NCBI GenBank assembly: GCA_945898015.1
Contig: CAMDGM010000012.1
Coordinates: 18,811-82,810 of the forward strand
DNA length: 64,000 bases
Direction: 5' to 3'
Origin: PVC group bacterium
Lineage (GTDB): Bacteria > Verrucomicrobiota > Kiritimatiellia > CAIKKV01
This document shows positions 16,995 to 25,611 of the stretch, in pieces. Position 1 is the first letter of the stretch; every line of letters begins with the position of its first letter. A program made the position numbers and the translations under genes. The notes under the pieces were generated by a model. It was not told the DNA's origin, made no database searches, and was given only the letters and a program-made list of their open reading frames with translations.

Positions 16995-18596
16995 ATGAAT
17001 GGAAAAACCTGGGTGGATGGCCATTCGACCACGGTGGAATGGGAGGCGTTGGCCCGGCCTGTAGCCGTGCTGCCGCTGGGTTCCTTTGAGCAGCATGGCC
17101 CTCACTTGCCCGTGGCATTGGACACGATTCAGGCCGAGTATTTTGCCCGGGTCACAGCCCGTGAAATCGGGGGCGCCTTGCTTCCCGCGTTGCCGGTATG
17201 CCAATGTTTTGAGCACAGCGGGTTTCGGGGCAGTATCGGGCTGAGACCTGAAACAGCCATGGCCGTGATTCGCGATCTTGCCGATTCCCTGGAAGGCCAG
17301 CATTTCAAGAGGTTGGTGATCGTGAATGGGCATGGAGGAAATTTTTCCATCGGCCCTGTTGTGCGGGATATAAACAGGCAAGATCGGGCGCTTAAGATTC
17401 TACTTTTGGATTGGTGGGTCTTTGACACTTCGGCCGAGGGTGCGGAGCTTCAAAACCGAAGTGTTCATGCCGACGGCGCGGAAACGTCGGTTGCGCTGGC
17501 CCTGTGTCCGGAACTGGTTCGGGATTATTCCGCTCTTCTCCCCGACGCATCCGCGTGGCCTGTGGAACGATTCGATTTGAATCACTTCGGGATGGGTGTG
17601 TTGCGGCCGCCGGGTTATTGGGGGGATCCGCGTGAATCCTCCGCCGGAGCCGGCCGGGCAATTGTCAAATCGATCGAGTTGAACTTAGTGGCCGCAGTCC
17701 GCGCTCGGCTGGACTGGCTCGATGCCCGGCCCGATTATGCGGGAGCCGGTCGCGTGATTCTGCGGACGCTGGAAAGGTGGGATTTGCGGGATTGCCTGGG
17801 TTTGGCCCGGGCGGCGGGATGGAACCAACGGCTTGAGGATTGGCAGCTGGTCCACACGCTTTCGCCGGGGGGGATGTTTGTGGCGGCGCATAACGGTGCC
17901 GTGATCGGCACGGCGGCCACTGTGAATTATGCGAATCAGGTGAGTTGGATTGCGATGGTACTGGTGGATCCTGCCATGCGCCGGCGGGGTATAGCGTCGC
18001 AGCTCATGCGGGCTTCACTGGACACATTGGCCGCCTGCGAGACTGTGAAACTGGATGCGACGCCCGCCGGCCGCGAGGTTTACCGGAAGCTGGGGTTTGT
18101 TGACGAGTATGAGGTGAGTCGGTTGATGATTTCGTCAATTCCCTCCATGCCTTCGGGAGAAGCGCGGATCCGGCCCATGACGGAGGCTGATTTGTCGGCG
18201 GTGGTCGAACTGGATGCCCGGGTGTTCGGTGTGCCGCGGGACGACCTGATGGATCGGCTTCAGAAGATGGCCCCGGAGTATGCGTTTGTAGCGGAAGGGC
18301 CGCAGGGGTTGGATGGGTTTTGCCTGGGCCGGCATGGCGCGAATTTTGAATACCTCGGGCCGATGACAGCCAAGGACGGGACGGTTGCCCGGGCGCTGGC
18401 GGGGGCGGTGTTTGGCGCTTTCCGAGGCCGCGCGGCGTTGATTGATGTGCCCGCAGCTCAACAGGAGTGGCAGGATTGGCTGAAGGCTTTGGGTTTTTCT
18501 GAACAGCGGACTTTTGTTCGCATGTTCAAGGGGCCGAATCGATTCCCGGGCTGTTTGGGTTCGATTTTTGGCATTGCCGGCCCTGAATTCGGATAA
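16995..18596 (+). CDS. creatininase-family domain fused to two GNAT acetyltransferase domains
   Basis: A 533-residue fusion. Residues 1-240 are a creatininase-like metal-dependent amidohydrolase: GSFEQHGPHLPVALDT and VNGHGGN carry the usual metal ligands and HADGAETS follows. Residues about 255-385 form a GNAT N-acetyltransferase with the acetyl-CoA loop VDPAMRRRGIASQLM. Residues 390-525 resemble the second GNAT-like domain (Acetyltransf_18 type), ending in LGFSEQRTFVRM. The ATG at 16995 follows GGAGCGGAGG closely and begins the conserved domain; the open frame to 16908 lacks this. Creatininases open cyclic amides, so the fusion may hydrolyse and then acetylate one substrate. The pairing is inferred and its substrate unknown. 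Confidence 0.82.
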   Translation: MNGKTWVDGHSTTVEWEALARPVAVLPLGSFEQHGPHLPVALDTIQAEYFARVTAREIGGALLPALPVCQCFEHSGFRGSIGLRPETAMAVIRDLADSLEGQHFKRLVIVNGHGGNFSIGPVVRDINRQDRALKILLLDWWVFDTSAEGAELQNRSVHADGAETSVALALCPELVRDYSALLPDASAWPVERFDLNHFGMGVLRPPGYWGDPRESSAGAGRAIVKSIELNLVAAVRARLDWLDARPDYAGAGRVILRTLERWDLRDCLGLARAAGWNQRLEDWQLVHTLSPGGMFVAAHNGAVIGTAATVNYANQVSWIAMVLVDPAMRRRGIASQLMRASLDTLAACETVKLDATPAGREVYRKLGFVDEYEVSRLMISSIPSMPSGEARIRPMTEADLSAVVELDARVFGVPRDDLMDRLQKMAPEYAFVAEGPQGLDGFCLGRHGANFEYLGPMTAKDGTVARALAGAVFGAFRGRAALIDVPAAQQEWQDWLKALGFSEQRTFVRMFKGPNRFPGCLGSIFGIAGPEFG

Positions 18597-18621
18597 GCCG
18601 GAGCGTTAGTGGTTCTCCGGC
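18597..18621. terminator. hairpin between convergent genes, possible bidirectional stop
   Basis: A perfect 7-base inverted repeat, GCCGGAG and CTCCGGC, with an 11-base loop lies exactly between the convergent stops of the creatininase fusion and manA, and overlaps the manA stop. No T-run follows on either strand, so it is at best a weak or Rho-assisted terminator. Confidence 0.35.
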
Positions 18622-19604
18622 GGCAGGCTAATACGCAACACCTCAGCGATCCCTTGGGTGGGGCGGATTGTGTAAGCCGGGATTGCCGCGGGCACCAGTG
18701 CGGTGGTTCCGGCAGGAAGGTCTATTTCGATCTCACTTCCCCGGATGTGAAGGCCTCCGGAGATCGTGAACAAGGCGTGGAAGGTGTCGCCGGCATGGCG
18801 GACGTTGAGCGGTTCATGCAGGGTCAGCTCTTCCATCTTGAAATAGGGGCAGGCCACCCGGTCGCGGATCCGGTTGGCGCCTGGCGATTGTTCCGGCCCC
18901 GGCGTTGTCAGCGCGGATGCGGTGTCGTTCCATTGTATGATGCGCATCGCCTGGTCGATATGTAGGTCGCGGGGCTTTCCGTCGATCCCTGTGCGGTTCC
19001 AGTCGAACACGCGATAGGTGGTGTTGGAGCTTTGCTGCACTTCCAGGATCAGGCAGCCCGCGCCGACGGCGTGAACCCGTCCGCCGGGAATGAAGAGAAG
19101 ATCGCCGCGTGTGACGGGAATTTGGCGCAGAAGGTCGGGAATGGTGCCCATATCGAGGGCGGCCCGGAACGTGTCGGGCGTGACGCCCGGTTGGAGGCCC
19201 GCCCAGACTGAGGCGTCGGGTTCAGCTTCGAGGATATACCAGCATTCCGTCTTGGCTTCACCCCCGTGCCGGCGTGCGGAGTCGTTGTCGGGATGCACTT
19301 GGACACTGAGTCGGTCGGCGGCGTCAAGGATCTTGATAAGAAGCGGAAAAGAGGTCGCATCGCGACCGGTCATGGCACGGCCGTAGTCGTGCATGAGGGC
19401 GTGCAGGGTTTGTCCGGCATAGGGGCCCGAGGCGACGGCGCTCATGCCATCGGGATGATCGGAAAGTTCCCACGATTCGGCGTAGCACGGCAAATCAGGA
19501 GTCGAGGTTCGCCCCAATCGTTCAGGCAGGCGAGTGCCGCCCCAGACGTAGGGCTTATAAACCGGGAGGAAGGTCAGAATGTCAGGCTGAAAGGGGGGTG
19601 GCAT
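18606..19604 (-). CDS. manA: mannose-6-phosphate isomerase, class I
   Basis: A 332-residue type I phosphomannose isomerase that interconverts mannose 6-phosphate and fructose 6-phosphate in the cytoplasm. The zinc ligands are visible in SVQVHPDND, AKTECWYILEA and GRVHAVGAG, in the usual cupin order, and YKPYVWGGTRL at the N-terminus is typical. The length fits the short bacterial form. It starts 20 bases after the stop of the PD-(D/E)XK nuclease on the same strand, with only a weak ribosome binding site. It may supply mannose for envelope sugars or feed scavenged mannose into glycolysis. Confidence 0.9.
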   Translation of the reverse strand: MPPPFQPDILTFLPVYKPYVWGGTRLPERLGRTSTPDLPCYAESWELSDHPDGMSAVASGPYAGQTLHALMHDYGRAMTGRDATSFPLLIKILDAADRLSVQVHPDNDSARRHGGEAKTECWYILEAEPDASVWAGLQPGVTPDTFRAALDMGTIPDLLRQIPVTRGDLLFIPGGRVHAVGAGCLILEVQQSSNTTYRVFDWNRTGIDGKPRDLHIDQAMRIIQWNDTASALTTPGPEQSPGANRIRDRVACPYFKMEELTLHEPLNVRHAGDTFHALFTISGGLHIRGSEIEIDLPAGTTALVPAAIPAYTIRPTQGIAEVLRISLPPENH

Positions 19605-19624
19605 GGTGGGGGTAGACGGTGTCG

Positions 19625-20590
19625 TTAGGCGGTGTCAGGGTGATAGTCGGGATCCTTGCGGCAAAGTTCCAGAAAGTTGCATAGGCGGCAGCAACGGTAG
19701 TCCAGGGTCAGGTCCCAGTCTTCCTGGGGAAGGGGGCGGTTGCGGGCGATGTCGCCATCCACCAGGTAGTCGGCCATCTCGGTGACAGAGTCCGCGATGC
19801 GGGTCTTGATGGAATCGAGATCGGACTCGGTCAGGGCAAGTTGGCGGACGGTTCCCTCGGCCAGGTATTCAATGAATATATCCACCTGCCCGGGGTTGAA
19901 GCCGTGCTTGACCTGGGCCCAGAGGCCGTACAGTTTGAGCTGGGCCGCGTGGGATTCCTTGGCTTTTCCGGCTTTCCAGTCGTGGATGTGAAGGCGGTCG
20001 CCTTCCCGGTAGACATAATCCGGGATGGCATAGATTTTCATGCCGTTGAAGTCGAACGATTCAGGGTCTCCGCCGGAGCCGATCACGGCCACGCGGATTT
20101 CCTGAACGGGGCTGACCTTGGCGAGGCGGGGAAGGACGGTTTCCATGAAATGGCTGATGCAGGTGCGTGCCTGGGCCTTGACGGCCTCCATGATCTCGTT
20201 TTCGCGGCCGGGCGGCCAGTCTTGATAGTAGTGCTCGCGAAGGCAGATGTGTTTCTTGGGATTCTGGAGAAAGAGTTTTTTCCGTGATTCGGTCCAGGCT
20301 CGGATGAGATGGGGGCGGGCCCCGTGTTCATAGGCCTCGTCCACGGTCACGGAGACGCCGGCCTGGTGGCGGCGGAGCGCCCACATGACGGCATCTTCCA
20401 CGGCGCGGCCGAGGACGGACCAGGCGTTATCCATTTTGCCGAGCCGGTAGGCGTCTTTCTGGAGCGGGGTGGCCTCGGGGCTCCAACCGCCCCACATGGC
20501 GTATTTGGCCCAGAATCGTTTTCGGCGGCAGAGATCGAAATCTTCCGCCGCGCTGAATGACCATGAAAACGTGTTGACCAGATCCGCCAT
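19625..20590 (-). CDS. PD-(D/E)XK nuclease of the Cas4/RecB type with a probable Fe-S cluster
   Basis: A 321-residue nuclease-fold protein. The active-site signature is IPDYVYREGD followed by LHIHDWKAGK (the PD and D-x-K parts, near residues 187-205), with ESHAAQLKLYGLW as the downstream QxxxY motif. One cysteine near the N-terminus (DLCRRKRF) and a C-terminal group, CCRLCNFLELC, match the four-cysteine iron-sulphur arrangement of Cas4, AddB and Dna2-like nucleases. No cas genes or helicase partner are nearby, so it is not a CRISPR adaptation protein here; a single-strand DNA exonuclease in repair is a fair guess. It is followed by manA and preceded by the hybrid kinase gene at 20650. Confidence 0.82.
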   Translation of the reverse strand: MADLVNTFSWSFSAAEDFDLCRRKRFWAKYAMWGGWSPEATPLQKDAYRLGKMDNAWSVLGRAVEDAVMWALRRHQAGVSVTVDEAYEHGARPHLIRAWTESRKKLFLQNPKKHICLREHYYQDWPPGRENEIMEAVKAQARTCISHFMETVLPRLAKVSPVQEIRVAVIGSGGDPESFDFNGMKIYAIPDYVYREGDRLHIHDWKAGKAKESHAAQLKLYGLWAQVKHGFNPGQVDIFIEYLAEGTVRQLALTESDLDSIKTRIADSVTEMADYLVDGDIARNRPLPQEDWDLTLDYRCCRLCNFLELCRKDPDYHPDTA

Positions 20591-20649
20591 GCCTGTGACC
20601 TTTTGTTGCGCGCATTGTATCGTGGCGCACAGGGGTCGGCAAGGGTGTT

Positions 20650-21885
20650 CTATGCGGTTTTTGTGTCGGGGTCGGGCGGGTTCATGATGCCTTGCAGTGT
20701 CAGGGCCAGTTCATTCCGTGAAAAGGGTTTCTGGAGGAAATGGATGCCTTCTTCCAGAACGCCTTGAGGGGCGAGAATGTTGGCTGAAAAGCCGGACATG
20801 AACACGCATTGGATGGCGGGGTGCAGGGCGCGAATTCGCTCCGCCAGTTGTCGTCCGTTCATCGTTGGCATGACGACATCGGTGAGCAGCAGGTGGATGA
20901 TCCCGGGATGATCTTGTGTCAGGCGCAAGGCTTCTTCCGGGGATTCAGCGGCGAGTACGGTGTAGCCAAATTTCTCGAGGTTCCGGCGCAAGATGAGGCC
21001 GATGGTCTTTTCGTCTTCCACAAGCAGGACGGTTTTCTGGTTGCCGCAATGGGGCGTGGTCAGGCGGGTCGCGACGGGTTTGGCGGGCGTGGATTCGGAG
21101 CATGGCAGGAACAGGGTGAACGTCGACCCCTGTTCCGGTTTGCTGGTGACGGCGATAAAGCCATTGTTCTGCTTGACGATGCCGTACACGGTGGCCAGGT
21201 TTAGCCCCGTGTTCTTGCCGCCGCAGTCGGGTGTGAAGAACGGCTCGAAGATGTGCGGCAGGATGTCTGGATCAACGCCGCAGCCGTTGTCGCTCACCGC
21301 GAGCGACACATAGTCGCCCGTGGGGATCCCGGCGTGAGCCGCGTGGTCGCCGGTGAAGGAGTGGTTTTTCGTTTCGACGGTCACGGTTCCGCCTTGGGCG
21401 AGGTTGTCCCGGGCGTTGACGCACAAGCTGGCCAGAATCTGGTTGATTTGAAGCGGGTCCATCGTGACGGATTTCAGGCTGTGCTCCGGTTGCCAGTGAA
21501 TGCGGATGTCCTTGCCGATGATTCGCTTGATCAGCGTGAGCATGCTTTCCACGGTCTCGTTCAGGCTTAAGATGGCGGGCTTAATCGTCTGCCGGCGGGA
21601 AAAGGCCAGGAGTTGTCGTGTCACCAGGGCGGCGTGCTCGGCGGCTTCCCGGATTTCTTCCAGGGTGTCACGGCCGGGACTGTCCAGCGGCAAATCTTCC
21701 AGTCCCTGCTCCACCTTGCCCAGAATGGTTTGGAGGCGGTTATTGAAGTCGTGCGCCAATCCGCCCGCCAAGCGACCGATCATTTCCATATTCTGGTCTT
21801 GCAGATGGAGGGTGTTGAACGGTGTGCTTGTGTCGGGAATTGGCGGGCAATCAGCGTTTTTACGGGTGTCGTCCTTCAATGTCAT
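20650..21885 (-). CDS. soluble hybrid histidine kinase/response regulator
   Basis: A 411-residue cytoplasmic two-component protein without membrane segments. Residues about 30-260 are the kinase: GGLAHDFNNRLQTIL with H45, then N, G1 and G2 boxes (SLCVNARDN, VSDNGCGVD, NTGLNLATV). Residues 285-405 are a receiver with D336 in LTDVVMP and the conserved threonine/lysine region MSGFS and FLQKPF. It has no PAS or input domain, so it must sense through a partner protein. The kinase core is of the same type as in the large hybrid kinase at 11463-15872. It follows the coiled-coil gene by 16 bases and is probably co-transcribed with it. Confidence 0.9.
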   Translation of the reverse strand: MTLKDDTRKNADCPPIPDTSTPFNTLHLQDQNMEMIGRLAGGLAHDFNNRLQTILGKVEQGLEDLPLDSPGRDTLEEIREAAEHAALVTRQLLAFSRRQTIKPAILSLNETVESMLTLIKRIIGKDIRIHWQPEHSLKSVTMDPLQINQILASLCVNARDNLAQGGTVTVETKNHSFTGDHAAHAGIPTGDYVSLAVSDNGCGVDPDILPHIFEPFFTPDCGGKNTGLNLATVYGIVKQNNGFIAVTSKPEQGSTFTLFLPCSESTPAKPVATRLTTPHCGNQKTVLLVEDEKTIGLILRRNLEKFGYTVLAAESPEEALRLTQDHPGIIHLLLTDVVMPTMNGRQLAERIRALHPAIQCVFMSGFSANILAPQGVLEEGIHFLQKPFSRNELALTLQGIMNPPDPDTKTA

Positions 21886-21901
21886 GCCAGGCCTTTGTGG
21901 G

Positions 21902-22579
21902 TTAGAGGGAGCGATGCTTGTTTCGCACGTCTTGTGCCTGTTTTGCGGCCTCCGCTGCCGCCTCCGCCGCTGCTGCGGCCTCCGCCCGGGCTTTCCACGC
22001 CCGCGCCGTTGCGTTGGCTTCCTCGGCCTCTGCCTTGAATTCGGCCTTCAACGTTGTCAGCGCCCTTCTCTTCCAGGCCTGTGGGTCAGCCTCGTCCTCT
22101 TCGGATTCGAGTGCTTGCGCCATGGCGGCCGCTTGCTCGGCCCGTGTCCGGCTCTTTTTTATTCGCGCATCCGCCTCTGCTTCCATGGCTTCTTCGTCCG
22201 CTTCCGCCGCCCGAGCCCGAGCTTTCCAAGCCCGTTCATCGGCTTCCGCCTCTTCCTCGGTTTTAGTTAATTGAGCCATCGCCAAAGTGGCTGCGTGTTC
22301 TGCTTTCGTCTGCGTCTTCTTTGCCCGAGCCGCCAGCCAGGCAGCCACCCAAGCCACCCCTGAGGAATGTTTTTCCAGTGCCGCGGCCTTGGTCGCCGCC
22401 CATTCTGCCTCTGTTGCGGCTGTCCGGGCCGCGGCTTTCAGCGCCAGCACCCGCCGTTCCATCTGTTCGATGTATTCCTGTTTCCGCGTCATCGCTGAAC
22501 GTACGACCGCAGATCCGGCTTGTGCCCAAATCCAGGCTGAGGCTCGAGACCAGAATGCGGATATGAGCGTAAAATCCAT
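21902..22579 (-). CDS. alanine/glutamate-rich coiled-coil protein of unknown function
   Basis: A 225-residue protein dominated by Ala, Glu, Lys and Arg, with recurring AWKARA blocks (near residues 120, 165 and 195) and long stretches that would form a coiled coil from about residue 30 to 215. The first 29 residues contain a hydrophobic, Trp-containing segment (FWSRASAWIWAQAG) that could be a membrane anchor. A second ATG at 22492 would drop this segment but has no ribosome site. It is the first gene of a run that continues with a soluble hybrid kinase 16 bases downstream, so it may act with that kinase. Coding status is supported by the position and length; no family recognised. Confidence 0.6.
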   Translation of the reverse strand: MDFTLISAFWSRASAWIWAQAGSAVVRSAMTRKQEYIEQMERRVLALKAAARTAATEAEWAATKAAALEKHSSGVAWVAAWLAARAKKTQTKAEHAATLAMAQLTKTEEEAEADERAWKARARAAEADEEAMEAEADARIKKSRTRAEQAAAMAQALESEEDEADPQAWKRRALTTLKAEFKAEAEEANATARAWKARAEAAAAAEAAAEAAKQAQDVRNKHRSL

Positions 22580-22899
22580 GAGCGTTTTGATTTCCCCTTT
22601 TTATGTGGTGCGCAATAAACTTAATAGTCGTTGCCGGTGGCGCTTGGCAAATGGATATTGCGCATTTGTAAGTTCGCAAGCAAGGTGAAAGGGAGTAGGG
22701 AAATAAGTACAGCGAGATCTCGTTTTTGCTGGATTGAGAGAAGAGATCGTGCCTTGTATCGGCTTTATAACAATAACCATGCGTGCGCGGGGTTCATTCT
22801 TGACATTCAGGGGGTTTGGTCCGTTTAATGCTGTCAGTTATGTTTGAACGTCTGGTATTGATGGTTGTGGGTCGTAAGTTGGCAACCTTGAGGTGTCCC
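22580..22899. other. intergenic region between divergent genes
   Basis: About 320 bases without a convincing gene between the coiled-coil gene and the large secreted protein. It contains a good candidate promoter for the plus-strand gene at 22800-22829. A 65-codon frame at 22631-22828 is not supported by a ribosome site or recognisable protein. No stable repeat or RNA gene was seen. Confidence 0.5.
22800..22829 (+). promoter_or_regulatory. candidate sigma-70 promoter for the secreted beta-helix protein
   Basis: TTGACA (22800-22805), an 18-base spacer and TTTAAT (22824-22829). The -35 is a full consensus match and the -10 matches five of six positions. It would give a leader of about 65 bases before the ATG at 22900. 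Confidence 0.5.
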
Positions 22900-25611
22900 A
22901 TGCAGAAATGGATAGCGACGGGTTCTGTTCTTCTTTCGGTGATGGTGACGACGCAGGCGGCGGATTGGTATGTGGCGCCCACGGGGGGGGACAGCCCGGG
23001 GAACGGGACGCTTCCCGCCACACCGTTTCAAACCATCGGATATGCCATTGACGCGGCTTCGGATGGCGACAGCCTTCATGTGGATTCCGGCACCTACAGC
23101 GAGTCGGACCTTTTTGTCAATAAGAGCCTCACGATTTCGGGAGCCGGTTCGGGCACGACGACGGTGGATGCCACTTTTTCCGGGGTGGTGTTTTTCCTGT
23201 ATGGAGTAGGGAAGTCCATCGAAATTGAAGACCTGTCGATTATCAATGGTGGCGCCCGTGATGGAGGAGGCGTCCTATGCGTGGCGGCCACGGCCGTTCT
23301 TCGGCGCTGTACGATTTCAGGCAATGTGTCGGCGGCTTATGGCGGCGGTGTTCGCAACCAGTACGGCGATTTGAGGGTGACGCAGTGTGTCTTGCGCGAC
23401 AATCTCGCGGTGATGGCAGGCGGCGGCGCGTACGGCTGCGATCTGGACAGTACGCTGTTGGTGTACAACGTCTCTACCAATGGAGGCGGTGCCGCCCAGT
23501 GCACTCTTCGGAATTGCACGGTGGCCACGAATATGGCCGCTTCCGCGGGTGGAACGATCGACTGTGTGGCCTATAATTCGATTGTATATCACAATGCGGC
23601 GAGTCTTGCGTCGGAGCCCTCGAATTATAAAAATACGGTGTTTTCGGATTCCTGCTCGTATCCGCTTCCGGAAGGGGTTGGCAATATCGACGCCAATCCC
23701 ATTTTTATTCATCCCGCATTCGATTTTCGCGAGTTTGTCACCTCGCCCTGCATCAACCGGGGGAATCCCGATTACGTGGCGGAACCGGGTGCGGTCGATC
23801 TCTACGGCGTCAATCGTCAACTTCACGACCTTCCCGACATGGGCGCGTCGGAATACACGTCGCATTTTGTTCCCGCGCGCATCCCCGTCATTTCCGGAAT
23901 GGTTGACTTTGGCTCCGTTTATGTGGGGTCCAATGCCACCCGGACGCTTTGGGTGCTCAATAAGGGGAATACGAATTTGACCGTCAGCGGACTGCTGTCG
24001 CCGGCCAGCTTTTTCGCCACGATGGCGGACATGACGGTGGCTCCGGGCTCGTCTAATGCGATTTCGGTGGTCTTTACCCCCGTTCAGGCCGGCAGCACGT
24101 CGGGCGTTTTCCAGGTCTTGACGGATTTGACCTGGGGGGAATCGCAGGTGGCGGTCAGCGGCATCGGCGCCATTCCTCCGCCGTTGATCGGGGTGTCGCC
24201 TGTCTTGCTTAGCGTGACGGCGGTGGAGGGGGCTAATACATCCAATGAGGCTGTGACCGTGCTGAATGCAGCCGCCCGGGGCGAAATGAATTTCACGGTG
24301 GTTTCGGATTCCGGATGGATTACTCCGGTTCCGGCATCCGGTGTCAGCACCGGCAACACCGTGGCGGTCACGTTCGTTTTCCGCGCCGATACGCTCGCGT
24401 ATGGTTTCTATACGGGTAAGGTCACGGTCGCGAGCGCGGCGGCCAGCAACTCGCCACAGGTGGTCGAGGTGCGACTCAGGGTCCGGCCCGGACGGGCGCC
24501 CGGAAAGCCTGTGCCGATTACGCCGGTTCAGGGGAGCGTGGTGGCGATGACCAATGCGCTTGCCTTTCGATGGACTTCGGCCTCACGCGCCGAGCAGTAT
24601 CAGGTTTGGATCGGAACGAACGGGTATTACTTCACCAATGCCTGGACCACGGGCGAATCGGCCACCAATGTCACGATTTCGGCCGGGTTCCGGACAGGTT
24701 CCTATATGTGGATGGTGGCGGGCTCCAACTGGCTGGGGTATGGAGCGTGGTCCACCACGGTTACGTTCACGGTGGTTCGCGAGGTGTCGCCCACCGGCGG
24801 CGCCATTCTGCCAGTGGGGACGGCTCCGTCGCTCCGATGGACGGAAACGCCGGGAGTCACCGGCTATCACTTGGTTATCCAGCAATATGACAAGGCGGGT
24901 GCGCAATGGCTGGATTACCGGACGACGAACGGTCTTTCGCCGGCTGGTTTGTGGGTGCCTGCCGCGGCTTTTCCAAAGGGCAGTTACCGGTGGCGGCTGC
25001 AGGAGCTGGATGGCGGCGTGTGGTCGGCGTGGGGGGGCTGGGCCTATTTCCAGATCGCCCTGCCCGCCTTCCCGGCAACGAGCGCGCCGGCTAGCCCGTT
25101 GTATTATTGGAAAAACGTTTCTTTCCAGTGGGGAAGCGTCTCCAATGCCACCGCTTATCAGCTTGCCATCCTGACGGGAGGGGCCCTGTATTTTGCCGGT
25201 CCCTGGCAAAGCGAGCGTGATGCCAGCGTGCTGCTCCAGTCGTTTCCGGCGACGTATCAATGGCATGTGCGGGCCCGGAATTTGTCCGGAATCGGGGCCT
25301 GGTCCCCTCTAGTCAAGCTGGTTCGCAAGCCATTGGGCAATGTTTCCGGCCTTTCGCCGAACGGGCTTATTCTCCCTCAAGGCGCACTCGTCACGTTCTC
25401 CTGGAATTCGGTTCCCGGGGCCACGAAATTCGATTTGGCGTTGTGGCGTGGAGGAAAAGTGATTTCGACGTATCGTTTGCAGGGTGTCGAAGTCCGGACG
25501 TACACCGCGTCACTTCCGCTGAGTCGGGGAAGTTATCAGTGGCAGATGCGCCCCGGAAATAGCGATGGATGGGGAGCGTGGTCCGCGCAGGCCGCATTTT
25601 TGATTCAATGA
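22900..25611 (+). CDS. large secreted protein: beta-helix, ASH-like, BACON-like and FN3-like repeats
   Basis: A 903-residue exported protein. The ATG at 22900 opens a classical signal peptide (QKWIATGSVLLSVMVTTQA) with cleavage near ADWYV and a GAGG site six bases upstream; longer frames bury the signal, so this start is chosen. Residues 25-320 form a right-handed beta-helix typical of polysaccharide-active or adhesive proteins (GDSLHVDSGTY, ALDLYG-like end). An ASH/choice-of-anchor-like domain follows (about 325-420), then a BACON-like domain (430-525). The last 370 residues hold about four fibronectin-like repeats with the recurring YqW...GxGaWS pattern. Its role is probably carbohydrate or surface binding. 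Its stop overlaps the next start (ATGA). Confidence 0.85.
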   Translation: MQKWIATGSVLLSVMVTTQAADWYVAPTGGDSPGNGTLPATPFQTIGYAIDAASDGDSLHVDSGTYSESDLFVNKSLTISGAGSGTTTVDATFSGVVFFLYGVGKSIEIEDLSIINGGARDGGGVLCVAATAVLRRCTISGNVSAAYGGGVRNQYGDLRVTQCVLRDNLAVMAGGGAYGCDLDSTLLVYNVSTNGGGAAQCTLRNCTVATNMAASAGGTIDCVAYNSIVYHNAASLASEPSNYKNTVFSDSCSYPLPEGVGNIDANPIFIHPAFDFREFVTSPCINRGNPDYVAEPGAVDLYGVNRQLHDLPDMGASEYTSHFVPARIPVISGMVDFGSVYVGSNATRTLWVLNKGNTNLTVSGLLSPASFFATMADMTVAPGSSNAISVVFTPVQAGSTSGVFQVLTDLTWGESQVAVSGIGAIPPPLIGVSPVLLSVTAVEGANTSNEAVTVLNAAARGEMNFTVVSDSGWITPVPASGVSTGNTVAVTFVFRADTLAYGFYTGKVTVASAAASNSPQVVEVRLRVRPGRAPGKPVPITPVQGSVVAMTNALAFRWTSASRAEQYQVWIGTNGYYFTNAWTTGESATNVTISAGFRTGSYMWMVAGSNWLGYGAWSTTVTFTVVREVSPTGGAILPVGTAPSLRWTETPGVTGYHLVIQQYDKAGAQWLDYRTTNGLSPAGLWVPAAAFPKGSYRWRLQELDGGVWSAWGGWAYFQIALPAFPATSAPASPLYYWKNVSFQWGSVSNATAYQLAILTGGALYFAGPWQSERDASVLLQSFPATYQWHVRARNLSGIGAWSPLVKLVRKPLGNVSGLSPNGLILPQGALVTFSWNSVPGATKFDLALWRGGKVISTYRLQGVEVRTYTASLPLSRGSYQWQMRPGNSDGWGAWSAQAAFLIQ

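Noticed and set aside
18597..18621. Calling the convergent hairpin a firm intrinsic terminator
   Set aside because: No T-run follows on either strand, so only a low-confidence feature is kept.
19625..20590. Reading the nuclease as a Cas4 CRISPR protein
   Set aside because: No repeats or other cas genes in the window; the family is wider than CRISPR.
22631..22828. Small frame in the intergenic region
   Set aside because: No ribosome site, no family look, and it overlaps the candidate promoter.
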